Assembly (NCBI GenBank): GCA_012103375.1
Contig: WLWX01000001.1
Location: 248,001-312,000, forward strand
Source of the DNA: Paracoccaceae bacterium
Lineage (GTDB): Bacteria > Pseudomonadota > Alphaproteobacteria > Rhodobacterales > Rhodobacteraceae
Length of the DNA: 64,000 bases
Reading direction: 5' to 3'
Positions 47,311-56,830 of the stretch are shown here, one piece after another. The notes under the pieces were generated by a model. That model was not told where the DNA came from. It saw only the letters and a program-made list of their open reading frames with translations, and did no database searches. Within the stretch, counting starts at the first letter, position 1; each line of letters begins with the position of its first letter. The translations under genes and the position numbers were made by a program.

Positions 47311-48134
47311 CGCCGCAGCAGATCTGCGCCGTGCCCGCGCAACAGGATCAGGCCCAGCGTCAGCGCGCCAAGCCCGATGCCAAGCGGGTAAAGCGGCGTC
47401 ACATAGGCCGGATCATAGGCGCCATAGGCCCCGGCCCGGACTGAACCGACGACATGCAGCAGCGGGTTGTACCACAGAAGATCGCCCAGCGATCCCGGCA
47501 GATCCTCGAAAATATAGAAAACGCCCGAGGCGATGAACAGCGGGCGGCTGATGATCAGCCAGATACGCTCGGCCGGGGCGAAAACCGTGAACAGATAGCA
47601 ATTGATCGTCCCCACACCCACCGCCACCACCGCCGCCATCGCAAATCCCGCCGCCAGATGGCGGGCGTCATATTGCGCACCTGATGGCCAGAATACCTCG
47701 ATCCCGGCGATCACAATGCAGGCAACCACCAGATGCGTCGCGATGTTCAGCGCCAGCCGCGCCATCAGCGCATCGAACCAGGTCACCCGCGGATAGGTCA
47801 TCAGGGGTCGCGAAAACCGCAGCGACTGCGCCAGTTTGGAGGAGACATCCTGGAACAACAGGAACGGCAGATAGCCGGTGGCGTAAAACAGCGGGAATGA
47901 TGTGCCCAGCGATGGCGCCCGAAACGCCAGCGAGAAGGCGAACGCCAGCAGGGCAATCACCGCCACCGGTTCCGCCACCGCCCATATCCACCCCCCGGGC
48001 GAACGTCCGAAGGTCGTCGCCATCTCGCGCAGCATCAGCGCCCAGATCGCCCGCCAGCCTGCACGCGGCGAAGGCTGCAAATGCTCAAGCGGCGCGATTG
48101 GGGTGAAGGTCGTGGGGGTGGTTGGCAGTGTCAT
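47307..48134 (-). CDS. polysaccharide-export ABC permease (KpsM-like)
   Basis: The 275-residue ABC-2 permease has six membrane segments and the KpsM-type signatures LMLREMATTFGRSPGGWIWAVAEP and FYIFEDLPGSLGDLLWYNPLLHVVGSVRAG. It works with the KpsT-like ATPase encoded divergently at 49478. It starts the two-gene minus-strand unit with the GT2. Confidence 0.92.
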   Translation of the reverse strand: MTLPTTPTTFTPIAPLEHLQPSPRAGWRAIWALMLREMATTFGRSPGGWIWAVAEPVAVIALLAFAFSLAFRAPSLGTSFPLFYATGYLPFLLFQDVSSKLAQSLRFSRPLMTYPRVTWFDALMARLALNIATHLVVACIVIAGIEVFWPSGAQYDARHLAAGFAMAAVVAVGVGTINCYLFTVFAPAERIWLIISRPLFIASGVFYIFEDLPGSLGDLLWYNPLLHVVGSVRAGAYGAYDPAYVTPLYPLGIGLGALTLGLILLRGHGADLLRR

Positions 48135-48226
48135 CGGCAGATCATGGCGTGTGGCAACCTTTTGTTCACGGTCTGTCCGTTAACTACGTTCCGAATCCTA
48201 ATCCTTCGTTATCAATCGGAGAGTTC

Positions 48227-49438
48227 ATGACCAGCCAGGCCGCCGTCCCAGCGATCCCCGAAGGCCGCGCCGACAACGGAACCGTTGTTGCCGTGGCGCC
48301 GATGCAGCGCGCGCCCGATTGGTATGACCCACATCGGGCCCGCCGTCCCTGGGCCTTGTGGGCCGGGTTCCTTGTCTATGTCCTGCTGCCCGTGGCGGCC
48401 GTGGCCTGGTATCTGTGGTCCGAAGCGTCCGATCAATATGCCGCAACAACCGGATTCTCGGTCCGCGCGGAAGAGGTCGGATCCGCAATCGAATTGCTGG
48501 GTGGCGTGGCCGACCTGTCCGGCTCCAGCGCGCGGTCCGACGCCGACCTGCTGGTCGCGTTCATGGGCAGTCAGGACATGGTGCGCACGCTGGATACCAG
48601 GCTGGATCTGCGCGCCCGCTGGTCGCTTCCCGAATACGACCCGATCTTTGGCTTCGATCCGTCCGGCACGATCGAGGATCTGACCGATTACTGGCAACGC
48701 ATGGTCCGGGTCACCCATGATCCGGGCGCGGGCCTGATCGAGGTTGAGGTTCGCGCCTTCGCGCCCGACGATGCTCAGATGATTGCGGCGGCGATATTCG
48801 GTGAAAGTTCGGACCGGATCAACGCCCTGTCCGCCATTGCCCGCGCCGACACCACGCGCCACGCCGAACGCGATCTGGCCGAGGCTGAGGCGCGGCTGGC
48901 AGTCGCGCGCACCGAACTGACTGCCTATCGCTCGGCCAATCAAGTGGTCAATCCGGGCACGGATGTGCAGGGGCAGATGGGGGTTCTGGCGACACTGCAA
49001 CAACAACTGGCGGATGAGGTGATTCGCCTCGATATGCTCAAAAGCCGCAGACGGTCCAATCAGGCGCGGGGGGATCAGGCAGAACAGCGGGTGCGGGTGA
49101 TCGAGGCGCGCGTGGCCGATGAACGCGGCAAGATCGGCGGTGGTGACGCCCAGGTCTCCGCAGAAGGATATGCAACCGTCGTCGCCGGGTTCGAACGCCT
49201 GCAGGTCGAACGCGAGATTGCAGAAGCCGCCTATGCCGCCGCCCAGGTTGCCTATGACGTTGCCGTGGCCGAGGCACGTCGCCAGACCCGGTATCTGGCC
49301 GCCTATACCAACCCGACACTGGCCGAACGCGCCACCTATCCGGACCGGCCAGTGATATTGGGGATGACCGCCTTCTTTGCCACATTGCTGTGGGCGGTGG
49401 GGGTGATGGTGGTGCAATCGCTCAGGGATCGGCGCTGA
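48227..49438 (+). CDS. capsule polysaccharide export inner-membrane protein (KpsE-like)
   Basis: The 403-residue protein has an N-terminal membrane segment (about residues 46-65), a periplasmic coiled-coil stretch (about residues 215-350) and a C-terminal membrane segment (370-395): the polysaccharide co-polymerase/KpsE layout. CGGAGAG precedes the ATG at 48227. It starts 93 bp from the divergent permease. Confidence 0.9.
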   Translation: MTSQAAVPAIPEGRADNGTVVAVAPMQRAPDWYDPHRARRPWALWAGFLVYVLLPVAAVAWYLWSEASDQYAATTGFSVRAEEVGSAIELLGGVADLSGSSARSDADLLVAFMGSQDMVRTLDTRLDLRARWSLPEYDPIFGFDPSGTIEDLTDYWQRMVRVTHDPGAGLIEVEVRAFAPDDAQMIAAAIFGESSDRINALSAIARADTTRHAERDLAEAEARLAVARTELTAYRSANQVVNPGTDVQGQMGVLATLQQQLADEVIRLDMLKSRRRSNQARGDQAEQRVRVIEARVADERGKIGGGDAQVSAEGYATVVAGFERLQVEREIAEAAYAAAQVAYDVAVAEARRQTRYLAAYTNPTLAERATYPDRPVILGMTAFFATLLWAVGVMVVQSLRDRR

Positions 49439-49477
49439 CATGGGCAGGCGAAGATTGAGCATCGCAGAGCATCGCGG

Positions 49478-50155
49478 ATGAGCATCCGACTGGACCGCCT
49501 GACCAAAGTGCATCGCGCACCGGGCCTGCGCACGGTTGTGGCCGATCGCATCTGCGCCGAATTCCCCGACCGCTCCGTTGTCGCGCTGCTTGGGCGCAAT
49601 GGCGCTGGCAAAACCAGCCTGTTGCAGATGATCGCCGGAACCATGCAGGCAACCTCGGGTCAGGTGCATCGCAGCGGGACAGTGTCCTGGCCTGTCGGGT
49701 TTCGCGGCGGATTTCACGGCGACCTCAGCGGCGCGCAGAACCTGCGGTTCGTTGCGCGCACCTATGGCGTCCCCCCCGCCAGCCTGATCGAATTCGTCGC
49801 CGATTTCGCCGCCATTGGCGCCCATCTGCATCAGCCGGTCAGACATTATTCCGCCGGGATGCGCGCCCGCCTGGCCTTTGGGCTGTCGATGGCGATCCGG
49901 TTTGACACTTATCTGGTGGATGAGGTGACGGGCGTCGGCGACGCCGCCTTCCGCGCCCGGTCCGAGGCGCTGTTTCTGGATCGCCTGAAACACTCCGGCG
50001 CCATCGTCGTGTCGCATCAACTGCGATTGTTGCGCCGGATCTGCACCGCTGGCGCGGTGCTGGAAGGGGGGCATCTGCATTGGCATGAGAAAGTCGAGGA
50101 TGCCATCGCGCACCACCGCGACCTGATGCAGCCCGTCTGGCGCGCCTCGGCCTGA
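49478..50155 (+). CDS. polysaccharide-export ABC ATPase (KpsT-like)
   Basis: The 225-residue ATPase has Walker A GRNGAGKTS, signature HYSAGMRARLAFGL (KpsT-type), Walker B YLVDEVTG and SHQ. The substrate is a polysaccharide with the KpsM-like permease. An outer-membrane KpsD/Wza component is not seen in this window. Confidence 0.92.
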   Translation: MSIRLDRLTKVHRAPGLRTVVADRICAEFPDRSVVALLGRNGAGKTSLLQMIAGTMQATSGQVHRSGTVSWPVGFRGGFHGDLSGAQNLRFVARTYGVPPASLIEFVADFAAIGAHLHQPVRHYSAGMRARLAFGLSMAIRFDTYLVDEVTGVGDAAFRARSEALFLDRLKHSGAIVVSHQLRLLRRICTAGAVLEGGHLHWHEKVEDAIAHHRDLMQPVWRASA

Positions 50156-50485
50156 CCTGAGGCTCGTCGGGGCCAATCGTGGACTAGGTCACAACCGATA
50201 CCGCAAAGTAATGATGCCCGGAATAAGCGGATTAGACTGTTCCCGGGCGTTGGATGCTCACTAGATCCGATCTGCTTCGGGCGTCGCGCCAATTCGAAAA
50301 CAACTCTGTTCGAATGGTGCAAAACGGCCCCTTTTCACACCGCTGGCGCGCCTGCGCCTTCTGCAATTCTTGTCACCTGTATCTCGCCAGCATCAGCGCA
50401 GCGTCTGCCCCCGGTCAACATTGTCAAACCGCAACACGCTCCCTTCCGCTCCGGCTTCCCATCGCCCCGTGTCGCGTGTAGGGCA
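50156..50485. other. 330-bp gene-free region
   Basis: Between the KpsT-like and MFS genes no ORF with coding character, no strong hairpin and no repeat was seen. GC content appears somewhat lower than the flanks. Confidence 0.5.
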
Positions 50486-51694
50486 TTGCAAGCAACAGGC
50501 AGGACGCCGCCGGACGTGTCACGCGCGATCATCATTTTGACGCTGAGCTATATGCTCAGCCAGTTTTATCGCGCCTTCCTTGCAGTGCTGGCCCCGGCGC
50601 TTGAAGCCGACCTTGGCGCGATGCCCGACGATCTGGCACGCGCTTCGGGCCTGTGGTTCCTGATCTTTGCGCTCATGCAAGTTCCCGTCGGTTGGGCGTT
50701 GGACATCATTGGCCCGCGCCGCACCGCCAGCACATTGCTGGCCATTGGCGGGGCAGGGGGTGCGGCGCTGTTCGCGATGGCGACCCGGGTCTGGCACATC
50801 GACGCGGCGATGGTGCTGATTGGCATCGGTTGCTCGCCCGTGCTGATGGCCTGTTACTACATCCTGGCGCGCAACAGCCGCCCGGCGGTCTTCGCCACCT
50901 ATGCGGGGGCGGTTCTGGGCTTTGGCTCGCTCGGCAATCTGGCCGCTGCGCTTCCGATGACATTGGCGGTGCAGGCGCTGGGTTGGCGCGGGGCGCTGGC
51001 GGCGCTGGCGTTGATCACACTGGCGGCGGCGCTGGCCATGCTGGTGCTGGTGCGCGATCCGCCCCCGGCTGAAAAAACTGATGGGCAGCGCGGCTCGGTC
51101 ATTGATTTGCTGCGCATGCCGATCCTCTGGCCGCTATTCGCGCTGATGTTCGTCAATTATGCCGCCGCCGGTATTCGCGGCGTCTGGATCGGGCCATATC
51201 TGGACGATGTCTACAGCGCCAGCGACACGGTGATTGGCACCGCCTCGCTGGTGATGGGGCTGGCGATGGTGATCGGTAATTTTGTCTACGGCCCGATGGA
51301 TCGCATCCTCGGCACCCGCAAATGGGTGGCCCTAACCGGCAACCTGCTGGGTGGGGTGGGCTGTCTGATCCTTGCGGTTTCCCCAACGGCTGGCATTATT
51401 CAGGCCACACTGCTGATGGCGCTGGTCGGATTCATGGGAGGCAGCTTTGCCGTTCTGATCGCCCACGCCCGCAGCTTCATCCCCGCCCATCTGACCGGAC
51501 GCGGTGTCACCCTGATGAACCTGTTCGGGGTTGGCGGCGTCGGCGTGATGCAATTGATCACGGGCCGTGTATTCGCCGCCAGTACCGGCCCCGCCCCGCC
51601 TGCCGATGCCTATGCCGTCACCTTCCTTATCTACGGCGCCGCGCTGTTCATCGGCTGTGCATTTTACCTGTTCGCCCGCGACTCGGTCGACTGA
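50486..51694 (+). CDS. MFS transporter
   Basis: The protein has about twelve membrane segments and MFS motifs (QVPVGWALDIIGPRR, ALALITLAAALAMLVLV). The frame begins with TTG at 50486; a GTG at 50516 is an alternative. It resembles the CynX/NarK-like group, but the substrate is unknown. The asd gene follows at 66 bp. Confidence 0.83.
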   Translation: MQATGRTPPDVSRAIIILTLSYMLSQFYRAFLAVLAPALEADLGAMPDDLARASGLWFLIFALMQVPVGWALDIIGPRRTASTLLAIGGAGGAALFAMATRVWHIDAAMVLIGIGCSPVLMACYYILARNSRPAVFATYAGAVLGFGSLGNLAAALPMTLAVQALGWRGALAALALITLAAALAMLVLVRDPPPAEKTDGQRGSVIDLLRMPILWPLFALMFVNYAAAGIRGVWIGPYLDDVYSASDTVIGTASLVMGLAMVIGNFVYGPMDRILGTRKWVALTGNLLGGVGCLILAVSPTAGIIQATLLMALVGFMGGSFAVLIAHARSFIPAHLTGRGVTLMNLFGVGGVGVMQLITGRVFAASTGPAPPADAYAVTFLIYGAALFIGCAFYLFARDSVD

Positions 51695-51760
51695 GGGTCT
51701 TTTCCTTGCCCCGGAACGGCGGTAAGGGGGCGCGTTTACGAAGACCAACAGGAGGCCCCG

Positions 51761-52783
51761 ATGGGCTATAGAATCGTCGTCGCTGGCGCCACGGGCAACG
51801 TGGGCCACGAAATGCTGAACATCCTGGCCGAGCGCCAGTTCCCCGTGGATGAGATCGCGGCCCTTGCCTCGCGCCGCTCACAAGGGACCGAGGTTACATT
51901 TGGCGACAAGACCCTGAAGGTCAAAGACATCGACACCTTCGATTTCACCGGCTGGGATATCGCGCTGTTCGCCATCGGCTCGGACGCGACGAAAACTTAC
52001 GGCCCGCGCGCGGCCAAGGCGGGCTGTGTTGTGATCGATAACTCGTCACTCTACCGCTATGACCCGCAAGTCCCGCTGATCGTGCCCGAGGTGAACCCAG
52101 ACGCGGTCGAAGGCTACGCGGCCAAGAACATCATCGCGAACCCGAATTGTTCGACCGCGCAGATGGTCGTGGCGCTGAAGCCGCTGCATGATCGCGCGAC
52201 GATCAAGCGGGTTGTAGTCAGCACATATCAATCCGTCAGCGGCGCCGGGAAGGCGGGCATGGACGAGCTGTGGGATCAGACCAAGTCGATCTACAACCCG
52301 ACCGATGACAAGCCGGCAACCAAGTTCACCAAGCAGATCGCCTTCAACGTGATTCCGCATATCGACGCTTTCATGGACTCGGGCGAGACCAAGGAAGAAT
52401 GGAAGATGGTTGCCGAAACGAAAAAAATCGTCGACCCGAAAATCAAGGTCACCGCGACCTGCGTGCGGGTGCCGGTCTTCGTCGGCCATTCCGAAGCCGT
52501 GAATATCGAATTCGAGGACCCTCTGGATGAGGACGAAGCGCGCGAGATTCTGCGCACCTCTCCCGGTGTGCTGGTCGTCGATAAGCGCGAAGACGGCGGC
52601 TATATCACGCCCGTCGAATGTGTCGGTGATTTTGCCACCTTCGTCAGCCGGATCCGCCAGGACCCGACAATCGACAACGGCCTGAACATCTGGGTGGTCA
52701 GCGACAACCTCAGGAAAGGCGCGGCGCTGAACGCGGTGCAGATCGCCGAGCTTCTGGGCAACCGGGTGCTGAAGAAGGGCTAA
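51761..52783 (+). CDS. asd: aspartate-semialdehyde dehydrogenase
   Basis: The 340-residue NADPH enzyme makes aspartate semialdehyde for lysine, threonine and methionine. GATGNVGHEML is the NADP motif, catalytic Cys130 lies in NPNCSTAQM, and the His-containing RVPVFVGHSEA is present. AGGAGG lies upstream of the ATG. Length normal. Confidence 0.97.
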   Translation: MGYRIVVAGATGNVGHEMLNILAERQFPVDEIAALASRRSQGTEVTFGDKTLKVKDIDTFDFTGWDIALFAIGSDATKTYGPRAAKAGCVVIDNSSLYRYDPQVPLIVPEVNPDAVEGYAAKNIIANPNCSTAQMVVALKPLHDRATIKRVVVSTYQSVSGAGKAGMDELWDQTKSIYNPTDDKPATKFTKQIAFNVIPHIDAFMDSGETKEEWKMVAETKKIVDPKIKVTATCVRVPVFVGHSEAVNIEFEDPLDEDEAREILRTSPGVLVVDKREDGGYITPVECVGDFATFVSRIRQDPTIDNGLNIWVVSDNLRKGAALNAVQIAELLGNRVLKKG

Positions 52784-52797
52784 CGCCGCACTTGATA

Positions 52798-52827
52798 TGC
52801 GCGCCGGTTCATCTGGATCGGCGCGCA
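52798..52827 (+). terminator. candidate hairpin after asd
   Basis: A 9-bp stem (TGCGCGCCG 52798-52806, CGGCGCGCA 52819-52827) lies 15 bp after the asd stop. There is no T-run, so it may only protect the mRNA end. Confidence 0.4.
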
Positions 52828-52994
52828 GCAGACTTACATCCTGCAACATCCGACCGTCGCGCCGCAGGACGCATGGTTAAGCGAGCGGTAATGGAAACGA
52901 TTGCAGTCGAACGACTTGGATCGTTTCGATTGAGGGGCTGTTAAGGCTGATGTGGCAAAACCTGTGTCATCGAAAGACACCAAGGGGACGCAAC

Positions 52995-53183
52995 ATGGCC
53001 TGGACGAAAACCGCGATCAAACTTTTTGCTGCACATGCTCAGACGCCGCTGACCAGAATCGCGGTTCCAGGTGCGGGTACCGCCATGGAGGCCGATGAAC
53101 CGGTGACCGCGATCGAGATGCGCACCTTGTTTGCAGGCGACCTGCGCTCGGCCGACAGGGCCATGAACATCAGCTACGGCTGA
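52995..53183 (+). CDS. small hypothetical protein
   Basis: A 62-residue ORF has AAGGGG upstream of its ATG and ends in front of strong hairpins. The sequence (MAWTKTAIKLFAAHAQ...AMNISYG) shows no domain and no membrane segment. The ribosome site and placement favour a real gene, but this is uncertain. Confidence 0.5.
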   Translation: MAWTKTAIKLFAAHAQTPLTRIAVPGAGTAMEADEPVTAIEMRTLFAGDLRSADRAMNISYG

Positions 53184-53218
53184 TTCCACCGGGGGAACGG
53201 GGGGAAAGACCGGCTGCA

Positions 53219-53262
53219 CGCCGCCACGTTTGGTTCTGAGGGGAACCGGGGGCGTGGCGGCG
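53219..53262. terminator. long GC-rich hairpin between convergent genes
   Basis: A perfect 10-bp stem (CGCCGCCACG 53219-53228, CGTGGCGGCG 53253-53262) encloses a second stem (GGTTC 53232-53236, GAACC 53243-53247). It lies between the small ORF and the carbonic anhydrase gene. No T-run; it may end both transcripts or be structural. Confidence 0.45.
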
Positions 53263-53285
53263 GCCCGGCGGGAAGCCGGACGCGG

Positions 53286-53933
53286 TCAGATCGGGCTGAA
53301 GCGTTCAACCTTTGCATCGTAAACTTCCAGCCCGCCTTCGCCGATATCCGTATAAAGCCCGTGCAGCGACAGACGCTCGGCCTCGACCGCGTCGCGCACG
53401 AAGGGGAATGTCATCAGATTCTCGAGCGAGATCAGCACCGCCTCGCGTTCCAGCGTTTGCAGATCATTGCCGGCTTCGCCCAGCCGCTCAAACCCGGGGC
53501 GCAGAATGTCGATCCAGCGTCCGATAAAACTTGTATCTTCGGCCAGTTCAGGCGCCTGACCCGAACACATATCGCGACAGGCCTGAACGCCGCCGCATGA
53601 AGAATGACCCAGAACGATCAGATGCGCGACTTTCAGGTGTTTGACGGCGTATTCGACCGCCGCCGAGGTGCCGTGATAATCGCCGGATGGCCCAAACGGC
53701 GGCACCAGGCTGGCGATGTTGCGGTGAATGAAGAACTCTCCCTGATCGGCGCCAAAGATCGACGTGACATGCACCCGGCTGTCACAGCAGGAAATCACCA
53801 TCACGCGCGGGCGCTGCCCATCTTCGGCCAATCGGCGATACCAGGCCTTGTTTTCCGCCCAGGTCGTAGCTTTCCAGCCCTGATAGCGCTTCACAAGATA
53901 GGTCGGCAGATGGCTGGCGTTCAACATGGGCAT
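53286..53933 (-). CDS. can: beta-class carbonic anhydrase
   Basis: The 215-residue zinc enzyme hydrates CO2. Zinc ligands are Cys49 (CCDSRV, with the Asp/Arg dyad 51/53), His110 and Cys113 (GHSSCGG). ATG at 53933 starts the conserved region; the frame is open upstream to 53993. Length is typical. Confidence 0.95.
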   Translation of the reverse strand: MPMLNASHLPTYLVKRYQGWKATTWAENKAWYRRLAEDGQRPRVMVISCCDSRVHVTSIFGADQGEFFIHRNIASLVPPFGPSGDYHGTSAAVEYAVKHLKVAHLIVLGHSSCGGVQACRDMCSGQAPELAEDTSFIGRWIDILRPGFERLGEAGNDLQTLEREAVLISLENLMTFPFVRDAVEAERLSLHGLYTDIGEGGLEVYDAKVERFSPI

Positions 53934-54054
53934 CCTCGCTTGGTCAACACGATGTAAATAGGAGGTATTCGCACGAAATTCGAGGGATATCACCGTTCCG
54001 GCGAAACGATTTATGAAGGCTGTTGGGTGTTAATGCCGGTGTGAGAGGGAACAG

Positions 54055-54450
54055 ATGGGAAAGAGTAGCATGAGTCGTGTAGCACGATTGTTTATTAACG
54101 AAGACGTCACCGTGGATCATGACCGCCTGTCCGGTCTGGTCGACCATCTTGGGCGCACAAAGGCCGGGGACGTGTTGGCACGGGCCATGGATGAACTGGC
54201 CGAGCGTTTGACGCAACTGGAATTCGCCTGGGCAGGCGGTGATGTTGACGATGTTGTCCGCCGGGCGCGCGGGCTGGGCGGAATTGCCGAACAGATGGGG
54301 ATGGGGAACCTGTCAAAGGTCGCGCGCGACGTCCAGAATACTGGGTTGATCGGGAACAGCGCCGCATTGGCCGCGACAGTGGCGCGATTGTTGCGCATGG
54401 GCGAAGGGTCGATGTCGGTGGTCTGCGACCTGCGAAACACCACCGGCTGA
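54055..54450 (+). CDS. Hpt-domain-like protein lacking the phospho-His
   Basis: The 131-residue protein resembles a histidine phosphotransfer domain: a long helix (LSGLVDHLGRTKAGDVLARAMDELAERLTQLEFAWAGGD) followed by VVRRARGLGGIAEQMGMGNLSKVARDVQ. The second segment aligns with the Hpt pattern AHTLKGSAANLG. The phospho-acceptor His and Lys positions are Arg and Gly here. It should thus be unable to relay phosphate. It may be an adaptor or regulator. No kinase is nearby. The start could be the ATG at 54070. Confidence 0.65.
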   Translation: MGKSSMSRVARLFINEDVTVDHDRLSGLVDHLGRTKAGDVLARAMDELAERLTQLEFAWAGGDVDDVVRRARGLGGIAEQMGMGNLSKVARDVQNTGLIGNSAALAATVARLLRMGEGSMSVVCDLRNTTG

Positions 54451-54528
54451 ACGTCACTCCGCGCGCGGGGTTGCAGCGTGACGCCCAACGGCTAGTGTTC
54501 TGCTGGATTTGTCCAGCGGAACACTGCC

Positions 54529-55911
54529 ATGCCCCTCAGCTTTGCCAAACCAACGAAAGATGCAGTGCCGTTGTCGCTGGTCCTGGCCGATCAGTTGCAA
54601 GATTGGCTGACCAGGCAGGACGACAGCGTGCAGGCCTGGGTCGCGGTCAATGGCTTTCGCGCCGCCGCTGGCAGCGCGCTGGCGATTCCGGGCGCGGATG
54701 GCAACCTGCGCGCGGCAATCGGCGGGCTTGGCAAGGCCGCACACCCCCGCAGGAAGCGGTTTCTGGCCGCGACCATCCGCGCCGCCTTGCCTGCGGCAAC
54801 CTATGCACTGACCGATTCGCCCGACGGCGATGATCTGAACGAATGCGCGCTGGGCTGGCTGTTGGGTGGCTACTGCTTCACACGCTACAACGACAAAACA
54901 CCGCCAAAGGCTCAGCTGGTTGCACCCAAAGGGGTTGACGCTGACCGGCTGATGCACATCGCCGCGGGCGAGGCGCTGACCCGCGATCTGATCAACACCC
55001 CTAGCAGCGACATGGGCCCGGATGAGCTCGAGTCCCAGGCGCACGCGCTGGCCGAAGCCTATGACGCGCGTGTATCGGTGATTGTCGGTGATGAGCTGTT
55101 GGCACAGAATTTCCCGCTGATTCATGCAGTTGGGCGCGCCTCACCCCGTGCGCCGCGCCTGATTGATCTGTCCTGGGGGAGCTCGGGACCGGTGCTGACA
55201 TTGGTCGGCAAAGGCGTGGTTTTTGACACTGGCGGGCTGAACCTGAAACCTGGCAGTTCGATGGGTCTGATGAAGAAGGACATGGGGGGCGCCGCGGCTG
55301 TCCTTGGGCTGGCGCGGATGATCATGGGGCTAGGCCTGCTGATTCGGCTGCGCGTCCTGTTGCCGGTCGCGGAAAACGCGGTCAGCGGCGCCAGTTTCCG
55401 CCCCGGCGATATCCTGACTGCGCGCAATGGAACGACGGTTGAGATCAATAACACTGACGCCGAAGGTCGCCTTGTTCTGGCAGACGCACTGGCCCTGGCC
55501 GCCGAAGGTGACAGCGATCTGACCATTTCAATGGCGACCCTGACGGGGGCGGCGCGGGTCGCCGTCGGCCCGGATCTGGCACCCTTTTTCTGCGATGATA
55601 CCGGCGTTGCCGATGCGTTGCGCGCAAGCGCCGAAACGGTGCGCGACCCGGTCTGGCAACTGCCATTCCACGAACCCTATGAGGCGATGATCGAGCCGGG
55701 CATCGCAGACCTCGACAATGCGCCATCGGGCGGGTTCGCTGGCGCAATCACCGCCGCCCTGTTCCTGCGCCGTTTCGCAGGCTCGGCACGCTATGCGCAT
55801 TTCGACATCTATGGCTGGCAGCCGACCGCCGCACCAGGCCGCCCAAAAGGCGGCGTCGGGCAGGGGACGCGAGCCATCCTCGACGCGCTTCCCGGCATAC
55901 TGCACTTATGA
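54529..55911 (+). CDS. leucyl aminopeptidase family (M17) peptidase
   Basis: The 460-residue enzyme has the M17 metal motifs GKGVVFDTGGLNLKPGSSMGLMKKDMGG and NTDAEGRLVLADAL, with catalytic Lys and Arg. The N-terminal half is the macro-like domain. The length and the C-terminal HFDIYGW fit cytosolic leucyl aminopeptidase. It overlaps the NlpC/P60 gene by 4 bp. Confidence 0.93.
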   Translation: MPLSFAKPTKDAVPLSLVLADQLQDWLTRQDDSVQAWVAVNGFRAAAGSALAIPGADGNLRAAIGGLGKAAHPRRKRFLAATIRAALPAATYALTDSPDGDDLNECALGWLLGGYCFTRYNDKTPPKAQLVAPKGVDADRLMHIAAGEALTRDLINTPSSDMGPDELESQAHALAEAYDARVSVIVGDELLAQNFPLIHAVGRASPRAPRLIDLSWGSSGPVLTLVGKGVVFDTGGLNLKPGSSMGLMKKDMGGAAAVLGLARMIMGLGLLIRLRVLLPVAENAVSGASFRPGDILTARNGTTVEINNTDAEGRLVLADALALAAEGDSDLTISMATLTGAARVAVGPDLAPFFCDDTGVADALRASAETVRDPVWQLPFHEPYEAMIEPGIADLDNAPSGGFAGAITAALFLRRFAGSARYAHFDIYGWQPTAAPGRPKGGVGQGTRAILDALPGILHL

Positions 55912-56762
55912 GCGATCGTCGCATCACACCCGCCAACGGCCGCGTCGCCGCGCGGCACCTCAGCGGAATTATTGCGGCAGATCAATATGTTGACGGGCAG
56001 CCTAAATCCGTCACCGCGATGGCGGCGTTTTTGCGCGCAACCCCGGACGGAAAACCGGACCGACAGGTTCTGCTGGGTGAGGCGGTGACGCTTTTTGAAA
56101 CCCGCAACGTCTGGGGGTTCGTGCAGGCGCAGAAAGACGGTTATGTCGGCTGGACCGAGGTTGCCAATCTGCGCGATCCGATCACCCCGACGCACCGCGT
56201 CGCGATGCGCCACACGCTGGCCTTCGCACAACCCGATATGAAATCCGCGATGCTGTTCCGCCCCCCCTTCGGCGCACGGCTGGCCGTGACGGGGACTGAC
56301 GGCATCTGGTCTATGATCCAGATACCGGGTCAGCCCGCCGCCTGGGTGCGGACCGATCATCTGCGCCCCGCCGAGTCGGTCGAGGGTGACCCGGTCGCGG
56401 TTGCGAAACTGTTCCTCGGCACGCCCTACCTCTGGGCCGGAAATACCGGCGACGGGCTGGATTGTTCCGGGCTGGTCCAGGCTTCGCTGTTGGCCTGTGG
56501 CATCCCGTGCCCCGGCGACAGCGACCTGATTGAAGCGGCGGTTGGTGACCCGCTGCCCGAAGGCGCGACCCTGGCGCGCGGCGATCTGATCATCTGGAAA
56601 GGCCATGTCGCGCTGGCAATGGACGGCGAACGGATCATCCACGCAACATCCGCCCCGTTAGAGGTTGTCGTCGAAAACACCGCCGCCGCAATCAAACGCA
56701 TCAAAGCAGCCGGGGATGGGTTGCCGACGTCGCGCAAACGGATCACGCGAAACCCTGCGTAA
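55908..56762 (+). CDS. NlpC/P60 family peptidase with SH3-like domains
   Basis: The 284-residue protein has two bacterial SH3-like repeats (about residues 40-150) and an NlpC/P60 domain with catalytic Cys in GLDCSGLVQ and His in GHVALAM, plus a second His (IIHATS). No signal peptide is seen, so it probably acts on cytoplasmic muropeptides, fitting its coupling with the M17 peptidase. Confidence 0.92.
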   Translation: MSDRRITPANGRVAARHLSGIIAADQYVDGQPKSVTAMAAFLRATPDGKPDRQVLLGEAVTLFETRNVWGFVQAQKDGYVGWTEVANLRDPITPTHRVAMRHTLAFAQPDMKSAMLFRPPFGARLAVTGTDGIWSMIQIPGQPAAWVRTDHLRPAESVEGDPVAVAKLFLGTPYLWAGNTGDGLDCSGLVQASLLACGIPCPGDSDLIEAAVGDPLPEGATLARGDLIIWKGHVALAMDGERIIHATSAPLEVVVENTAAAIKRIKAAGDGLPTSRKRITRNPA

Positions 56763-56830
56763 CCCCACACGGCACCAGCCGTCCCGCAATCCGAAAACAC
56801 CGGCAGATGTCCGCCCTTGCGCAGACGCCT

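Noticed and set aside
48212-50176. 654-residue open frame antisense to the KpsE/KpsT-like genes
   Set aside because: Overlaps two clear genes on the other strand; composition is that of antisense high-GC sequence.
51741-51760. A third copy of the CCAACAGGGAGG-type motif before asd (CCAACAGGAGG)
   Set aside because: One base differs, no terminator hairpin is attached, and it is simply the ribosome site of asd.
52046-52849. 267-residue ORF antisense to asd
   Set aside because: Shadow of asd; no independent evidence.
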